From: Dehalococcoidia bacterium UBA1141
GTDB taxonomy: Bacteria > Chloroflexota > Dehalococcoidia > Lucifugimonadales > UBA3495
Length of the DNA stretch: 7,873 nucleotides
NCBI GenBank assembly: GCA_002311385.1
Contig: DCAE01000143.1
Location: forward strand, 100,208-108,080
Direction: 5' to 3'
Below, piece by piece: positions 6,307-7,873 of this stretch. How positions within the stretch are numbered: the first letter of the stretch is position 1; every line of letters begins with the position of its first letter. Position numbers and translations under genes: made by a program. The notes under the pieces were generated by a model that worked only from the letters and a program-made list of their open reading frames with translations, had not been told where the DNA came from and searched no databases.

Positions 6307-7458
6307 ATGAAAATTGAGCCATTCAAGATAGCCGTTCCCGAGGCGACACTCGAGGACTTGATGCGTCGCTTGGACCGCACCCGGTGGCCTGATGAGATTC
6401 CCGGGTCCGGATGGGACTACGGTTCCAATCTGGCCTACGTCAAAGAACTGGTGGATTATTGGCGAACCTCCTTCGATTGGCGTGCTCAGGAAGAAGCCCT
6501 CAACCGCATGCCCCAATTCATGGCCAATGTCGGCGGCTCTGACATTCACTTCGTTCACGAAAAGGGTAAAGGACCAAACCCGATGCCCTTAGTCGTCACC
6601 CATGGTTGGCCCGGTTCCTTTTGGGAGATGCAGAAGATTCTCCCGATGCTGACCGACCCGGCCAGCCACGGCGGTGATGCGGCGGACGCCTTTGATGTGG
6701 TGCTCCCTTCATTGCCGGGATACGGATTTTCCGGGCGTCCGCAACAACCTGGGATGCACGTCTTCAACGTGGCGGACCTGTGGGCCGAGTTAATGACGGA
6801 AGGGCTGGGTTACCCCCGGTTTGCCGCCCAAGGCGGCGACTGGGGGGCCGCCGTTACATCCCGCTTCGGATTTTCTCATCCCGACAAACTGGTTGGTATT
6901 CACATCACATTGATTGTGGGTTCCCCATCGTTAAGAGACCCCGAGTCCCGGCCTCTTTCCGAAGCGGAATATGAATTCGTGAGCGAACAAAGGCGCTGGA
7001 GGCAGGACGAGGGCGGTTACGCTCACATACAGGGGACCAAACCGCAGACTCTGGCCTACGGGCTAAACGATTCCCCGGCCGGCCTGGCGGCTTGGATCGT
7101 GGAGAAGTTCCGGTCATGGAGTGATTGCGATGGCGATGTGGAGAAACGGTTCACCAAGGACGAGCTGCTGACCAACATCACCATCTACTGGGTCACTCAG
7201 ACGATTAACTCGTCTACCAGGTTTTATTACGAGTTTTCTCATAACCCTTGGCGATTTGGGCCCGGAGAGCGGGTGAATGTCCCTTGTGCCATAGCCCTAT
7301 TCCCAGAGGAGATAAACAGCCCGCCAAGGGAGTGGGTTGAGCGCACTCACAACGTTCAACGTTGGACTGAGATGCCCCGTGGCGGCCACTTCTCAGCAGC
7401 CGAGGAACCCCAACTGCTGGCTGAGGATATTCGGGCTTTCTTCCGGCATCTACGCTAA
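6307..7458 (+). CDS. Epoxide hydrolase, EHN family (alpha/beta-hydrolase fold)
   Basis: A 383-residue protein of the microsomal/juvenile-hormone epoxide hydrolase type: an EHN domain (about 1-95, opening KIEPFKIAVP) followed by an alpha/beta-hydrolase fold. It adds water to an epoxide to give a diol through an ester intermediate. Visible catalytic residues are nucleophile D178 in GGDWG, oxyanion-hole HGWPGS (99-104), a likely charge-relay acid E335 in FPEE (the microsomal enzyme has FPxE), and H361 in GGHFSA. Lid tyrosines that activate the epoxide are likely Y251 (LAYGLNDSPAG) and one of Y307/Y308. Length is typical. Start choice: the ATG at 6307 begins exactly where the family usually begins and has AAGGGG just upstream (4-nt spacer); ATG 6292 and TTG 6265 are in-frame alternatives. 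No signal peptide or N-terminal membrane anchor, so cytoplasmic. Substrate unknown. Confidence 0.93.
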   Translation: MKIEPFKIAVPEATLEDLMRRLDRTRWPDEIPGSGWDYGSNLAYVKELVDYWRTSFDWRAQEEALNRMPQFMANVGGSDIHFVHEKGKGPNPMPLVVTHGWPGSFWEMQKILPMLTDPASHGGDAADAFDVVLPSLPGYGFSGRPQQPGMHVFNVADLWAELMTEGLGYPRFAAQGGDWGAAVTSRFGFSHPDKLVGIHITLIVGSPSLRDPESRPLSEAEYEFVSEQRRWRQDEGGYAHIQGTKPQTLAYGLNDSPAGLAAWIVEKFRSWSDCDGDVEKRFTKDELLTNITIYWVTQTINSSTRFYYEFSHNPWRFGPGERVNVPCAIALFPEEINSPPREWVERTHNVQRWTEMPRGGHFSAAEEPQLLAEDIRAFFRHLR

Positions 7459-7550
7459 CTCTGATGGGGGATCTGTGCGGCCTCCGCCATTAACGGATTC
7501 CTTGCTTTTGAGCGCAAAAATGCCTGCCCGTCGTATACACTAAGATAGAC

Positions 7551-7673
7551 ATGAAATATGCCATGATGCGCCTGCGGTGGAATCAAAGACTTGCCAAGTA
7601 CTTGCCCCGTACTTGCGAACGAATCAATCAAGACAGCGGGACATCTGGGAGAATCGGAGAATACGTTAGATGA
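7551..7673 (+). CDS. Speculative 40-residue basic ORF overlapping the lipoprotein start
   Basis: ATG at 7551 opens a 40-codon frame (MKYAMMRLRW...GRIGEYVR) ending in TGA at 7671-7673, which overlaps the lipoprotein ATG (7670-7672) as ATGA, the arrangement typical of translational coupling. The product would be rich in Arg and Lys, with no recognised motif. Only a poor purine stretch (AAGAT) precedes the ATG, and AGA arginine codons are frequent compared with neighbouring genes. The 11-bp repeats inside it are out of phase with codons. It may well be chance. Confidence 0.2.
   Translation: MKYAMMRLRWNQRLAKYLPRTCERINQDSGTSGRIGEYVR
7589..7621 (+). repeat. Three tandem 11-bp repeats upstream of the lipoprotein gene
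   Basis: ACTTGC occurs at 7589-7594, 7600-7605 and 7611-7616, exactly 11 bp apart; the units read ACTTGCCAAGT, ACTTGCCCCGT and ACTTGCGAACG. The junction of the first two also forms the perfect palindrome CAAGTACTTG (7595-7604). One helical turn per unit would place the motif on the same DNA face, as in an operator. The last unit ends about 48 bp before the lipoprotein ATG. Confidence 0.5.
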
Positions 7674-7873
7674 GATTGGCGAAACACTCTAGGATTATCA
7701 AGATATTCGGTGCGGCGTTGCTTTTGCTGGCCCTTGCGGCCTGCGGCTCCACAGCCACTGCGACGCTGGCGCCGACACCCGTTGAACAACCCACCACTGC
7801 ACCCACTGCGCCGACGGCAACAACCGAGTCTACCGTCGCAGCCCCTGCCGTCACAGCCAGCACCGAGGAGGCA
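7670..7873 (+). CDS. Secreted lipoprotein, N-terminal part (3' partial)
   Basis: Sixty-eight codons are visible, open to the right edge. They show a bacterial lipoprotein signal: a basic start (MRLAKHSRIIK), a hydrophobic core (IFGAALLLLALAA) and the lipobox LAAC with C25 as the lipidated residue. Then comes a low-complexity linker of Thr, Pro and Ala (about 27-68), as often seen between the lipid anchor and the folded domain in Chloroflexota and other monoderm-like lineages. The functional domain lies outside the window; substrate-binding proteins of ABC transporters commonly look like this, but that is a guess. The start is well supported: GGAGA at 7656-7660 with a 9-nt spacer. It lies 211 bp downstream of the epoxide hydrolase, and the tandem repeats in between suggest its own control. 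An antisense frame over the same bases is a compositional shadow. Confidence 0.85.
   Translation, partial: MRLAKHSRIIKIFGAALLLLALAACGSTATATLAPTPVEQPTTAPTAPTATTESTVAAPAVTASTEEA

Noticed and set aside
7502..7539. Promoter-like TTGAGC and TATACA after the epoxide hydrolase gene
   Set aside because: The spacer is 20 bp and the -35 match is poor; not supported as a promoter.
7666..7863. Minus-strand open frame rich in Val, Gly and Ala
   Set aside because: It mirrors the Thr/Pro/Ala-rich lipoprotein linker on the plus strand, which has a clear signal peptide, lipobox and ribosome binding site.

Overview
The window (7,873 bp, moderate GC by eye) carries eight clear protein genes plus one gene running off each edge rule: the first gene (midA-like) lacks its 5' end and the last (a lipoprotein) lacks its 3' end, so six internal genes are complete between them, along with one speculative 40-codon ORF. 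Intergenic regions are short and hold some palindromic structure. The gene set (MidA-type methyltransferase, TrmI, a DUF2203 protein, an epoxide hydrolase of the EHN family, a small protein resembling DUF6623) and the style of the Thr/Pro-rich lipoprotein suggest an uncultivated Chloroflexota lineage, perhaps Dehalococcoidia/SAR202. That is inference from gene content; there is no rRNA or other marker here.

Layout. 2-1129 (+): MidA/NDUFAF7-type methyltransferase, 5' partial. It converges, with a 13-bp gap, on 1143-2042 (-), the tRNA m1A methyltransferase TrmI, which follows a small cupin (2054-2440, -) by 11 bp in a likely two-gene operon. A 145-bp divergent region separates the cupin from a DUF2203 protein (2586-2984, +). 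That gene converges on 3026-4522 (-), an aldehyde dehydrogenase, which lies 46 bp downstream of a small beta-rich protein (4569-5018, -). A 335-bp intergenic region (5019-5353) holds a possible structured element, a good sigma70-type promoter and an 11-bp palindrome, and leads into a single-domain response regulator with a repeat-containing tail (5354-6004, +). The 302-bp region 6005-6306 contains an inverted-repeat (REP/MITE-like) element. An epoxide hydrolase (6307-7458, +) follows, then a 211-bp spacer with three 11-bp tandem repeats, and finally the start of a secreted lipoprotein (7670-7873, +).

How it fits together. Most genes look like independent housekeeping or small-molecule metabolism units. 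The aldehyde dehydrogenase and epoxide hydrolase both act on reactive electrophiles and could serve catabolism of organic compounds, but they are in different transcription units and nothing in the sequence ties them together. I see no CRISPR array, transposase, integrase, toxin-antitoxin pair, phage gene or recognisable defence system. The most unusual material is non-coding: the inverted-repeat element at about 6056-6127, the helically phased repeats at 7589-7621, the possible hairpin region at 5147-5231, and the promoter-proximal palindrome at 5296-5306.
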